Assembly: GCA_002496385.1 (NCBI GenBank)
Contig: DAJR01000047.1
Location: forward strand, 34,911-80,099
Source: Methanomassiliicoccales archaeon UBA147
GTDB lineage: Archaea; Thermoplasmatota; Thermoplasmata; SG8-5
Direction of reading: 5' to 3'
DNA: 45,189 bases
Shown in pieces: positions 17,053 to 25,874 of the stretch (position 1 is its first letter; every line of letters begins with the position of its first letter). A program made the position numbers and the translations under genes. Below the pieces are notes generated by a model. That model searched no databases. It saw nothing but the letters and a program-made list of their open reading frames with translations, and was not told the DNA's origin.

Positions 17053-17828
17053 CACTCTTCCCTCCAGACTTTCCATGCTGCGTTGCCTCCGGCCCAAAGT
17101 TCCCTGAGGTACCTCAGCTCCCTCACATTGTCCATGTTCTGCCAGAAGCCATCGTGCCGGTATGCGAATAACTGCCCGTCCTTGGAAATCCTTTCCAGCG
17201 GTTCCCTTTCCCAGGACATCGCATCGCCCTCGATGTAGTCCAGGACGCCCGGCTCGAGAACGAAGTACCCGCCATTTATCCATATGTCCTTGGCCTTGGG
17301 CTTCTCAGAGAATTTCACCACCTTGTCGCCCTCGAACACCATCTCCCCGTACCTCGCTGGCGGCCGGACCGCGGTCACGGTCGCGAGCTTTCCATGCGCC
17401 TTGTGGCGCTTGAGCAGTTCGTTGATGTTGATGTTGGATACGCCGTCAGCGTAGGTGAGCATGAAGGTCCCGTCCTGAAGCCATCTCCCCAGCCTTTTTA
17501 TCCTTCCCCCGGTCATCGTCTCCAGCCCTGTGTCCACGAGGTTGACGTTCCATTCCTCGCTGATTTCGCGGTGTTCGCTCACCTTGCCGCTCTTTGTGTT
17601 AATGGCGAAATCGTTGTTCAGTATGTGATATTTGTGAAAGAAGTCCTTTATCAGCTCTCCCTTGTAGCCAAGGGCGATCACGAAATCGTTCACGCCGAAA
17701 TTGGAATAATATTTCATGATGTGCCAGAGTATCGGCTTTCCCCCGATTTCGACCATTGGCTTGGGAATATTGTCCGTCTCCTCCGCAAGCCTGGTTCCCA
17801 GGCCACCGCACAGAATGACCGCTTTCAT
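17052..17828 (-). CDS. rfbF: Glucose-1-phosphate cytidylyltransferase
   Basis: A 258-residue nucleotidyltransferase making CDP-glucose from glucose-1-phosphate and CTP. It opens with KAVILCGGLGTRLAEET and KPMVEIGGKPILWHIMK, the RfbF version of the pyrophosphorylase signature, and continues with MLTYADGVSN and WINGGYFVLEP. GGTGA lies 5 nt before ATG 17828; the open frame extends upstream to 17891, but the extra residues precede the fold. It feeds RfbG in the same operon. Confidence 0.95.
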   Translation of the reverse strand: MKAVILCGGLGTRLAEETDNIPKPMVEIGGKPILWHIMKYYSNFGVNDFVIALGYKGELIKDFFHKYHILNNDFAINTKSGKVSEHREISEEWNVNLVDTGLETMTGGRIKRLGRWLQDGTFMLTYADGVSNININELLKRHKAHGKLATVTAVRPPARYGEMVFEGDKVVKFSEKPKAKDIWINGGYFVLEPGVLDYIEGDAMSWEREPLERISKDGQLFAYRHDGFWQNMDNVRELRYLRELWAGGNAAWKVWREE

Positions 17829-17910
17829 GTAATTCACCGTTATATCCCTAATGGCATATTCCTTTTTGTATTTGAATATATTTCTTTTCAATTTTTTATT
17901 TCTGCCAAAG

Positions 17911-19824
17911 TCATTTTGAATTTAAAAAGACCTCTATGATGGAGACTACTCTGTCTGAGGCATTTCCATCAACCCGGTATGTGAATTCATGAATATATTT
18001 TTCAATGTTCTTCCCCATTGCAGCCGGTAATTTTCCGTTAAGGACATTTTTTATGAAGGGAACTATATCATGTTCATTGTATACGCCAACTGCAACACCA
18101 GATGATGCGTAGGGTATCACATCGGGCATGCCCGTCAAATTTACTGTCAATACCGGAGTGCCTAAAATCAAGGATTCGAGCCCCGTGGTGGAGTGAGAGG
18201 TTATCATAAGGTCAGAAGCATATATCAATTCGTTCGTGCCAATGTCGGTGCAAACGACAATGTTGACGCCACCGAATTCCTTGATTATCCTTTCATGCAT
18301 ACCATGGTTCTCCGCAGGGTGTGGCTTCACAACAAAAAAAACCCAATCCAGTTGCTTTGATGCAATTGTCACGGCCTTCAACCAACGTTCACGTTCAGAC
18401 ACAATGTGGAATGGCTGTGTTGTGATTGTTACGAATTTTTTATTGCCAATTTTAAAATGTGTGTAAATTTTTTCTTTATTGTAGATTTTATCTGCCATAG
18501 CCAGGCAATCATATCGGGGACTGCCAGTGACTACCACGTTGGATTCCGAGTACAAACCGGACTCGGTCAGAAGCCTTTTATCTTTGGCTCCCCAGACAGC
18601 AGTGACATCCGGAATGGGGCAAGGCAGTAATGGTCCTTCGTCGGTGTGAAGATATTCAATATGATTTTCATCTATCGCACCATGTTGGACACCAATAGTT
18701 CTAATGTTGAAATTTTTACATGCGGTGACAAAGATTCGGCCATAGAAACCAACTTCGTCAGAAAGAATGATGACCTCTGGCTTTTCAGCAAGAAGCAAAC
18801 GTTCGAATGTGTTCACACATTCAATTGCCTCAGGGTATTGCTTGAGGAAAAGGAATGCAAAATGATCTTTCAGCAAAGGCCAGATGTTAATATCACCATA
18901 AGCTAGGCTTTCATGAAATTCCGGGGAATTCCTTAAACGCTTCCATAATTGCTTAACCTCGCGAGTAGAAACTGATACGTTGGGGTTGAATGGCTGATAG
19001 TATAGGTCTATTGGAAAAGCAGGAGTCCTCAATCGCCTGATGGAACTTAGCCCGAATGGATAGCTTGTGTCGATGTACAACGCACGGGCCGGAAATCCAA
19101 ATTTACGTTCAATGGATTCAGCTATTGGAAACAGAATCGTGTCCTTTAACCTAGAGCGGGTGATATTCCCGGAGTCTAATTTCAAGGAATGATAATAAGA
19201 CATCAGCATTACTGGAGAGCCTGTCTTACCAATGAATTTGATGTTTTTTTGATAAACTTTACATATGATAAGCCTTAAGATAGCTCTGAATTTTTTAAAA
19301 TGCGCAGCAGCAATCGCTCTCAGTTCGCTTGCTCTCCCAGGAAACCCGATTATTTCATTTCTGGGAATTTTCAGAGAATCACAAACGACAGCCGCACATT
19401 TTCCGACCCTATAATTTCCATTCGATATTGTCACATACGAAGGTTTGTATTTTTCTAAACAATGTTTCATTGTTTCTATGCACATGATGGTCTCTAGAAT
19501 CGTGGTATAGCGGCCAATTGATTCCCCAAACCACCAGAGGCTGGTGCCCCGGAATTCCAGAAGTTGTTTCAAGGTTTTACCATCCATCGCAGGCCTGTTT
19601 GGAAATTGTTTGAGCCATTCCATAATGTCCCTATCAATCGTCTTGCCCCACGCCCTCATTTTCAGCATTTCATTTTCCATGTCTGTTAAAGTTATCAAAT
19701 AACATCCATGGGGTATATGGATATCTGTATCCCTTACTTCGACCAGGGCAACCCACGGATCGTGCTCTTTGTGAATAATCCTTCGAAGGTTGCTGGATTT
19801 TTCAGCGATGAATAATTGCACCAT
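17911..19824 (-). CDS. Large GT-B-like glycosyltransferase of unassigned family
   Basis: A 637-residue protein, apparently soluble. The C-terminal half looks like a GT-B donor domain of the CDP-glycerol glycerophosphotransferase/Kdo-transferase kind: IGVQHGAIDENH, then VVTGSPRYD, VVKPHPAENHG, and the Ser/Thr-rich phosphate-binding segment TSHSTTGLESLILGTPVLT. The N-terminal half has a helical region and a second Rossmann-like segment but no motif I recognise. It lies 1 nt after the flippase gene, so it is tightly coupled. It is a candidate for transferring the nonulosonate from its CMP donor, since no other nonulosonyltransferase is recognisable in the window; this is inference only. Confidence 0.65.
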   Translation of the reverse strand: MVQLFIAEKSSNLRRIIHKEHDPWVALVEVRDTDIHIPHGCYLITLTDMENEMLKMRAWGKTIDRDIMEWLKQFPNRPAMDGKTLKQLLEFRGTSLWWFGESIGRYTTILETIMCIETMKHCLEKYKPSYVTISNGNYRVGKCAAVVCDSLKIPRNEIIGFPGRASELRAIAAAHFKKFRAILRLIICKVYQKNIKFIGKTGSPVMLMSYYHSLKLDSGNITRSRLKDTILFPIAESIERKFGFPARALYIDTSYPFGLSSIRRLRTPAFPIDLYYQPFNPNVSVSTREVKQLWKRLRNSPEFHESLAYGDINIWPLLKDHFAFLFLKQYPEAIECVNTFERLLLAEKPEVIILSDEVGFYGRIFVTACKNFNIRTIGVQHGAIDENHIEYLHTDEGPLLPCPIPDVTAVWGAKDKRLLTESGLYSESNVVVTGSPRYDCLAMADKIYNKEKIYTHFKIGNKKFVTITTQPFHIVSERERWLKAVTIASKQLDWVFFVVKPHPAENHGMHERIIKEFGGVNIVVCTDIGTNELIYASDLMITSHSTTGLESLILGTPVLTVNLTGMPDVIPYASSGVAVGVYNEHDIVPFIKNVLNGKLPAAMGKNIEKYIHEFTYRVDGNASDRVVSIIEVFLNSK

Positions 19825-19825
19825 C

Positions 19826-21403
19826 TTATTCCCTCAACTCCAATCCGATGTATTTGGCCATCTTCCTCAAATTCAGAATATCTATGAAATAAAGCAGTTC
19901 TTTCTTTCTGAATTCCTTCATCAAAGCCAAAAAACCCAGATAGCAGGCAAGGGCAAATATCGTGGCAAACATCAAGTCATAGAATCGCGAAATTGTCCAG
20001 AAATTCTCAGTAATGAGATAAAGAGTAATGCCCATTAAAGCACCGGCTATCCAATGTTTTATTATCCGCCCGGAAGACCTTATACCAGCAACTTTCTTTG
20101 AATAATATTTCAAAACTACCAAGCCCACGAAAGTAGAAATTGTAGTGGCCATTGCGGCACCGAGCGCTCCATAACCGAATAGTGGAACACCGAACAGTGA
20201 TTTTGGCACAAAAATCAATAAAAACACAATGTTCAAAGACGACAAGATAAATGCAATTTTGGCGACTAATGTAGGCTTATCGCAGCCCGCTAGGAAATAC
20301 GCCTGTGGCTGCGTGAGCGATACCAACAAGCAGTAAAATGATAACCATATCATTATCCGAACCCCAGGAAGAAAGCTGCTGCTTAGCAGGATAAAGATGA
20401 TAGGGGCGGCCAGAACAATGAAAATCACCACTATTGGAGTGACTATCATTGAAAGATATCTTTCAGCCATGGCAACAAGGCGCTTGATTGTTCGTTTAGC
20501 TTTTTTAGTATGATAGTATGAGATACTTGAGAAGAATATCGGAACCAATGAACCCGATATTACCAACATCAACAAGGTCAATCTCTGTATTCCGAAGAAA
20601 TAACCTACTTCCGTAGAATCCCAAAAGTACTGGATGATTACCTTATCAAGATTTACAGAGACAGTCTGAACTATGCTCATTGTGGCGATTGGTGCCGCAA
20701 AAAGGGTAAATGATTTTAAAATCTTTTTTGATGGTCGTTTGAATCGATACTTTCTGAGTAAAAACAAGCTAGCCACGAACATGATTGCCCCAGTCAGAAC
20801 GTAAGACATAGCCAGAACAACGACTCCAAGAGCAGCCACAGCCACAAATATCATCATCGGCATCCTGGCAATGGTCCCGATGAATTCGGGAGCCTGCTGC
20901 TTTGCGCTCTGCCGCAGACCTCCGAAGGTCTGTGTAGATATATCAGATATGGAGAACAACACATAGTATGCGAGTATTACGAGAATTACTTGCTTTTGAA
21001 TTGGATCCTGATAACCATGTCCCAACATGTCTTCCCAGAAGAACAAGCATAAAAGAAGAAGCGCCACCCCAATGGATGTTATTGTGCATTTTATTAAGGT
21101 ATAAGCCCCGAGGCATTCTTTCAGATCCAGGCCTTCAGAAATTCGTTTATTATGAGCCATGCCAAATCCATAATCAGATGCCATGAAAATACCAACGAAT
21201 CCCAGGGCAAATCCGATTATCCCAACAGGTTCTGGACCCATGAACCTAGCCACGAAAAAAAAGCCAACGAATGATGCGACTGTCAGGGACATTTTAATGA
21301 TAAATATAAGTGTGGTCTTTCTACCAATGGATTCTATTGAATCTGGCGATTTCAACCTGGCCGATTGGTCGTCCTGTGTCTTGGCTTTCACCATATTTTC
21401 CAT
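19826..21403 (-). CDS. Polysaccharide flippase (Wzx/MATE-like)
   Basis: A 525-residue protein with about 12-14 hydrophobic segments. The start of the fold is IFIIKMSLTVASFVGFFFVA, followed by GIIGFALGFVGIF and the basic FGMAHNKRISEG loop typical of archaeal/bacterial Wzx-type flippases. It would move lipid-linked oligosaccharide across the membrane, for S-layer glycosylation or a surface polysaccharide. It is the first gene of the ten-gene minus-strand operon. ATG 21403 and 21394 are both possible starts. Confidence 0.88.
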   Translation of the reverse strand: MENMVKAKTQDDQSARLKSPDSIESIGRKTTLIFIIKMSLTVASFVGFFFVARFMGPEPVGIIGFALGFVGIFMASDYGFGMAHNKRISEGLDLKECLGAYTLIKCTITSIGVALLLLCLFFWEDMLGHGYQDPIQKQVILVILAYYVLFSISDISTQTFGGLRQSAKQQAPEFIGTIARMPMMIFVAVAALGVVVLAMSYVLTGAIMFVASLFLLRKYRFKRPSKKILKSFTLFAAPIATMSIVQTVSVNLDKVIIQYFWDSTEVGYFFGIQRLTLLMLVISGSLVPIFFSSISYYHTKKAKRTIKRLVAMAERYLSMIVTPIVVIFIVLAAPIIFILLSSSFLPGVRIMIWLSFYCLLVSLTQPQAYFLAGCDKPTLVAKIAFILSSLNIVFLLIFVPKSLFGVPLFGYGALGAAMATTISTFVGLVVLKYYSKKVAGIRSSGRIIKHWIAGALMGITLYLITENFWTISRFYDLMFATIFALACYLGFLALMKEFRKKELLYFIDILNLRKMAKYIGLELRE

Positions 21404-21696
21404 ATTTTGCAGCGTCCGTTTTATGCAAAAACCCGCGAATATTATTTGACCGGTGAGAATTTTGGATTGATGTTCCAGGCAACGGAGTCACCATTAATTT
21501 CAGTCTGGAATTGTATGATTCTCACCGTTTTACCATGTTGGCGATGTGTCCAAATGTGTCGATAGTGGTTGTTATATATATAAATTACTATAAATGAGAT
21601 ATTGGTTCCAGGCATTGATTGTTTATTTTTTTTCCTGCGCGTTAAGAATTATCCCAACTTTAATAATCATGGAACGCAATGCGGAGAACGATACCT
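21404..21696. promoter_or_regulatory. Divergent promoter region, flippase operon and tfs
   Basis: This AT-rich interval separates the flippase (minus) and transcription factor S (plus). GTTATATATATAAATT (21571-21586) reads as a TATA box on both strands. A second plus-strand candidate, CTTTAATAATC (21657-21667), would give a leader of about 9 nt for ATG 21697; a minus-strand CAAATAATATTCG (near 21440-21452) would give a short leader for the flippase. No conserved operator is evident. Confidence 0.45.
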
Positions 21697-22002
21697 ATGC
21701 CGATGTTCTGCAAGAAATGCAAAAGCCTCATGTCGCCGGCCGAGGGAAAATGGCGGTGCAAGAGATGCGGCTATATCTGCAATTCAACGGGCGAGGAGTG
21801 CATTGTGACCGAGCGCAACGAGGACAGGGAGATACTCATCCTCGACGAGACCAATGACACCATGCCCAAGACCAAGGCCGAGTGCCCGAAGTGCCACCAC
21901 AACGAGGCCTTCTGGATATTGCGCCAGACAAGATCCGCCGATGAGCCCGAGACCAGGATATACAGGTGCGTGAAGTGCGGGCATTCATGGCGAGAGTATT
22001 AG
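21697..22002 (+). CDS. Transcription factor S (TFS/RpoM-like)
   Basis: A 101-residue two-zinc-ribbon protein that stimulates transcript cleavage by archaeal RNA polymerase, like eukaryotic TFIIS/RPB9. The N-terminal ribbon is CKKC...CKRC; the C-terminal ribbon is CPKC...CVKC, and between its halves the acidic hairpin RSADEPET carries the Asp-Glu pair needed for cleavage. ATG 21697 and 21703 are both plausible; an earlier frame start at 21679 adds non-conserved residues. This is one of the clearest archaeal markers in the window. Confidence 0.95.
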   Translation: MPMFCKKCKSLMSPAEGKWRCKRCGYICNSTGEECIVTERNEDREILILDETNDTMPKTKAECPKCHHNEAFWILRQTRSADEPETRIYRCVKCGHSWREY

Positions 22003-22047
22003 CGGTATCCAAAGTCCTGCGGGACATTTTGATGTTCTTTCAACGGG

Positions 22048-22857
22048 TTATCTCAATTTCCTGACCTTCTTTTCAATGACCTTTCTGATCTTCTCATATG
22101 AAGGCGGAGGACCGCCGGAGACCTGTTTCCCGTCTATGAACAGGCCGTCCGAGATGCCCCATTCCGTCAGAACAACCGTCTCGCTTGTGTCGTACTCCTG
22201 GAATACCACAGCAATCCCGAATTCCGCAGCCGCCCTCTTTGCCCTCTCATGGACCAGGTTCTGCGCCTGGCACCAGCCGTTGACGAATGACGCAACCGTC
22301 ACTTTTCCTGGCACCGGCTGCGGGGTCTTCTTCTGTTTCATCCATTTCGGAGGCGCTGCATTTTCTGTAAAGGGCTTCCACAGAAGGACGGCCATACCAT
22401 CCTTGTCCGCAATTTTATAACCCTGTTTCTTGAACCATGAGGCTTTCATCCAGAACGGCATGGAAACGCCCCATGCAGCGATGCCTTTTGCTCCCAGCCG
22501 CTTCGCGTCTTCCTCGGCGGCTTTCAGCAATGCCTGACCCATGCCCTTGCCCTGGAAATTGCCCCGGCCCTCCTTGTAGCCGTGCACCCAGATACAATTT
22601 ATGAAATAACCGTCGCCCAGCACATTTGAGTGCTCGATAGGTGTATATTGAATCATGCCTCCGATTTGCCCATCCGCATCCTTGGCCAGTTTCACCCTAA
22701 GGCCTCTGCACTTCATCTTTTCGTACCATCTCCTTTTGTTGTCTCCCGCCTTCTTCATCTCGGGGGACCAGTCCTCCAGGCACACAAAGTACAGCTCTTT
22801 GGCATCATCGGCAAGGTCTATTATTTCCAGGAAATCACCGGGGCAAAATAGGGACAT
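22048..22857 (-). CDS. GNAT acetyltransferase fused to a YoaP-like domain
   Basis: A 269-residue protein. Residues about 1-165 are a GNAT domain; the acetyl-CoA loop is in GNFQGKGMGQALL near residue 103, followed by LGAKGIAAWG. Residues about 185-269 are a YoaP-like, thioredoxin-related domain with a lone cysteine in FVNGWCQAQN and a FIDGKQVSGGPPP segment. YoaP-type GNAT fusions occur in archaea and Firmicutes without a defined substrate. It lies 18 nt downstream of the radical SAM gene on the same strand, so the two are probably cotranscribed. Confidence 0.82.
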   Translation of the reverse strand: MSLFCPGDFLEIIDLADDAKELYFVCLEDWSPEMKKAGDNKRRWYEKMKCRGLRVKLAKDADGQIGGMIQYTPIEHSNVLGDGYFINCIWVHGYKEGRGNFQGKGMGQALLKAAEEDAKRLGAKGIAAWGVSMPFWMKASWFKKQGYKIADKDGMAVLLWKPFTENAAPPKWMKQKKTPQPVPGKVTVASFVNGWCQAQNLVHERAKRAAAEFGIAVVFQEYDTSETVVLTEWGISDGLFIDGKQVSGGPPPSYEKIRKVIEKKVRKLR

Positions 22858-22875
22858 CCCAGCATAAACGTTGCG

Positions 22876-23910
22876 CTAAACATCAATCATCGGCACGATG
22901 TCGCAGCACTTGCACGAGAAACACATCGTGTCGAACTTTGAGGCATCCAGGCCGTTCATCTCGAGGATGCGGCGGTGCTCCTTTCCCAGGGCCAGCAGGC
23001 GTTCCGCCTTCACCCTTTCGGGCACGAAGCCAAGCGCTTTTTCCAGTTTGGGGGCGTTCGCCGCGCCTATTCGGATGCCCCTGACATTCGGGATGACGCC
23101 CATGCCAGCCAGATGATTGAGGGCTTCGATTATTTCATCATCGGTCTCGCCCAGGCCCGCGAGGATATTGCTTGTCACCTTCCCCCGGCCGAATATCTCA
23201 ACCGCCTTCTCCAGCGCGGCAATGGTGGACCCGAAATCCCTGTTCGGGCATACCTTTCCGAATCTTTCCTCCGGCCAGGCCTCGACATTGATCTTCATCT
23301 CGGTCGCGCCGGCATGTCTGAACTTCAGAATGTCGCCCAGGTCCTCGATGTAGGTTTCGACGCCGATAGGGATGCGGGCGAATTGCCTGCGAACCTCTCT
23401 CACAAGCTCCAGCATCTCGCCATTGGTGCGAGAGACAGACTCAGGGATGCCGCTGGTCATGGCCACAGCTTCGAATTCCTTTTGCCTGGAGCTGATGGAG
23501 ATTATCCTCATCGCGCGCTCGGCCGAAAGGCTTGGCTGAGGTTTGCCCGAAGGTGCAGGCATGGAACAGAACGCACAGCCCATCCTGCACTCGCCGCTCA
23601 GGTTGACGAATGCCTGGTTGGGCGCGTGGGCGGCCAGCGGGAGTATCCTCGCCTGCTCGATGTATCTGTCGCCATCCAAATAAATGCTGAAACTGCCATC
23701 GATCTGCTTAAGTCTCAGCCGCGCTCCCTGGTCCTTGGTGACGCCCAGTTTGACGCGGGCGGCTCCGAACTCGAAGGCGTGGGAGCCGAATCCCGCGTCC
23801 GGGCCTGCTGTGGAGCGGCTGGCGAAGCACGGCATGTCTATCTCCTTGGGTATGAAAATCTCGCCGATCTCCAGAAGTTTGGCCTTCTTCAGCGTGTCCT
23901 CGGATGTCAC
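22876..23910 (-). CDS. Radical SAM protein, function unassigned
   Basis: A 344-residue protein. The canonical CxxxCxxC cluster site is at residues 108-115 (CRMGCAFC), unusually far from the N-terminus because a beta-rich segment of about 100 residues precedes the barrel. The C-terminus carries a second cysteine group, CFSCKCC (330-336), that could hold an auxiliary metal site. Later barrel motifs include SNILAGLGETDDEI, as in biotin-synthase-like and lipoyl-synthase-like radical SAM enzymes; the archaeal LipS1/LipS2 pair is one possible relation, but I cannot assign it. Start is GTG 23910, with a TATA-like CCCTTATTAG about 26 bp upstream, so probably leaderless. Confidence 0.78.
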   Translation of the reverse strand: MTSEDTLKKAKLLEIGEIFIPKEIDMPCFASRSTAGPDAGFGSHAFEFGAARVKLGVTKDQGARLRLKQIDGSFSIYLDGDRYIEQARILPLAAHAPNQAFVNLSGECRMGCAFCSMPAPSGKPQPSLSAERAMRIISISSRQKEFEAVAMTSGIPESVSRTNGEMLELVREVRRQFARIPIGVETYIEDLGDILKFRHAGATEMKINVEAWPEERFGKVCPNRDFGSTIAALEKAVEIFGRGKVTSNILAGLGETDDEIIEALNHLAGMGVIPNVRGIRIGAANAPKLEKALGFVPERVKAERLLALGKEHRRILEMNGLDASKFDTMCFSCKCCDIVPMIDV

Positions 23911-23973
23911 AGCTGGAGATGAGGCGCGGCGCTAATAAGGGTTATCCCGAAAATGTGAAAAATTGAAAAGAGA

Positions 23974-23991
23974 GGGTCGGCAGGCCGACCC
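23974..23991 (-). terminator. Hairpin terminator of the citrate operon
   Basis: GGGTCGGC (23974-23981) and GCCGACCC (23984-23991) are perfect complements, just past the aclA stop. On the minus strand the hairpin is followed by T-rich sequence (TCTCTTTTCAATTTTT), resembling an intrinsic terminator. Confidence 0.6.
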
Positions 23992-24001
23992 CCATTTCTA
24001 T

Positions 24002-25873
24002 TTACTCGATCATATACGCGATGTCGTCCCACGGGTGCCTGTACAGCGGCTGCTTCAGGCGCTTCTGGTCCAGGTAGTGGCCCATCATGCCGATGGTCCT
24101 CCCGAGAACGAAAAGTCCGTTGAGCGCGCCCATCTTGATGTACTCGTCCGCTTCCTTCTTGGGCATCTCGTTGCGCAGCATGTCGGCAAAACAGATTCCG
24201 ATGCAGCCGTCCACGTTCAGGATGAGGTTGTCCCTTTTGGAAGTGGTGACCTTCTCGACCTCAAGGGCATAGTCCAGGAGCGGCGTGGCCTTGAAGTTCT
24301 TCTTGACGTAATTCTTGATGACGGTCACGCGCATGTCAGGGTTGTGGATGCTCTTTATCAGGTGCCCGATTCCCTGGATGTTCACGCCCTGCTTCTTCTT
24401 CTCGTCCACGAATTGCTGGGGTGTGAGGCCCCTGTCATAAGCGTCTGAGAACATCTGGGCGGCGCCGTCCACTGCCCCGCCGAACCTGGGTCCGATGGTG
24501 AGCATGCCGCTCACTATCGAGGAGATGAGGTCCTTCCCGGCCCTGGCGGTGACTATCGTGTTATGTGCCCCGGAGACAGCTGGTCCGTGGTCCGCAGTCA
24601 CCATGATGGTCATCTCGATGAACTTGGTCGCGTACTTCGGGAACTGGCGCTTGAACCACAGTATGCTGAGAACCCCGCCGATTCCGATGTCTTTATTGAA
24701 ACATTCGGATATCGGCATCTTGCCGTACATGAGCTCCTCGCCCCTGTCGTCAGATATGGTCGAGATGAAATTGGCCGGCTTGCGGATGACCCCCTCTTTC
24801 ACGGCCTTGGCGTAGTCCATCGGGACCTTGGGTGCCGGCGGCTCGGGCTTGGGCTTGATTATCTTCTTCCTAACCAATTCCTGGTAGGTCGCCTTTATCT
24901 TCTGGTCGTAGTCATCGTATGATTGGGGCACGATGGCGCCTGCTTTCTTCAGTGCGGCGTTCTTGGCGTCCGCAGTCTCGGCCTCGGAGCCGGCTTTGGC
25001 GCCCGCATGGCCAAATTGCACTTCGGTCTTGAAGGCCTTCGAGCATGTCCCGGTGACCCACATGACCAGGGGTTTGGTTATCTTCCCGGTCTTCAGGGCA
25101 TCGACGATGTCGTATTCTCCGCTGCCGCCCACCTCGCCGAGGCAGACCAGCATCTTTATCTCGGGTATCCTTTCATACCTGAGCAGATGGTCCAACAGAG
25201 AAGAGCCGGGGTACATGTCCCCGCCGATGGCTATTCCCTCGTACAGACCGTCCGTGTTCCTGGCAATGATGTTGTACGCCTCGTTGCTCAGGCCGCCCGA
25301 TTTCGAAACGAACCCGACTGAGCCGGGCCTGTGGAGCTTGGAATCGACGATGTTATCAATGGTGCCGCCCGTGTTGCCTATCTTGAAGCAACCTGCCTTG
25401 ATGCCTCCGACCGTCGCTGGGCCGATTATCATCTTGCCGAGCGACTTGGCCTTGGCAGTCACAAGCTTCATGCGCCTCTCGGGCACACCCTCAGCGATTA
25501 TTATCACGGTGCGAATCTGGGGTATGTCCAGCGCTTCCTCGGTGGACGGCGCTGCGGACCTGAAGGATGCGAAGTTTATCATCACATCCACATTGGGGTG
25601 CATCTTCGCGGCTTTGTCGATGGTCTTGTACATCGGTATCAGTATCTCGCGCCTTCCGAAGAAGAACTTGGAGAAGCTGTCCCCGCCGGTCGGGTTGACT
25701 ATCGCAGCGACAGAAGGAGTCTCCCTTCCCGAAGCGTAGTCGAAGTCCAGCATCCTCTGGGTGGCATTCACCTGGTTGTTGTAGATGAAGGACTGCGTGT
25801 TGCGGTCGAAAAGCTCAGCAGAATTTTTCCTGGCAGCGGGTTTCGCCGCTGTCTTCTTGGTTGCTTTTGCCAT
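24002..25873 (-). CDS. aclA: ATP-citrate lyase, large (alpha-type) subunit
   Basis: Corresponds to the C-terminal half of animal ACLY and to green-sulfur-bacterial AclA (about 610 residues). An N-terminal Lys/Ala-rich tail (about 20 residues) precedes a succinyl-CoA-synthetase-alpha-like region: CoA-binding VGFVSKSGGLSNEA and the phosphohistidine loop QFGHAGAKAG near residue 286. The citrate-synthase-like lyase domain follows, with VTADHGPAVSGAHNT and QGIGHLIKS carrying catalytic His residues. With AclB it makes acetyl-CoA and oxaloacetate from citrate, CoA and ATP. ATG 25873 lies 1 nt after the aclB stop. The complete His/lyase set argues against a simple succinyl-CoA synthetase. Confidence 0.95.
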   Translation of the reverse strand: MAKATKKTAAKPAARKNSAELFDRNTQSFIYNNQVNATQRMLDFDYASGRETPSVAAIVNPTGGDSFSKFFFGRREILIPMYKTIDKAAKMHPNVDVMINFASFRSAAPSTEEALDIPQIRTVIIIAEGVPERRMKLVTAKAKSLGKMIIGPATVGGIKAGCFKIGNTGGTIDNIVDSKLHRPGSVGFVSKSGGLSNEAYNIIARNTDGLYEGIAIGGDMYPGSSLLDHLLRYERIPEIKMLVCLGEVGGSGEYDIVDALKTGKITKPLVMWVTGTCSKAFKTEVQFGHAGAKAGSEAETADAKNAALKKAGAIVPQSYDDYDQKIKATYQELVRKKIIKPKPEPPAPKVPMDYAKAVKEGVIRKPANFISTISDDRGEELMYGKMPISECFNKDIGIGGVLSILWFKRQFPKYATKFIEMTIMVTADHGPAVSGAHNTIVTARAGKDLISSIVSGMLTIGPRFGGAVDGAAQMFSDAYDRGLTPQQFVDEKKKQGVNIQGIGHLIKSIHNPDMRVTVIKNYVKKNFKATPLLDYALEVEKVTTSKRDNLILNVDGCIGICFADMLRNEMPKKEADEYIKMGALNGLFVLGRTIGMMGHYLDQKRLKQPLYRHPWDDIAYMIE

Positions 25874-25874
25874 G

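Noticed and set aside
22876..23910. Biotin synthase or lipoyl synthase assignment for the radical SAM protein
   Set aside because: The cluster motif lies too far from the N-terminus for biotin synthase, and the second Cys group does not match lipoyl synthase; kept as unassigned.
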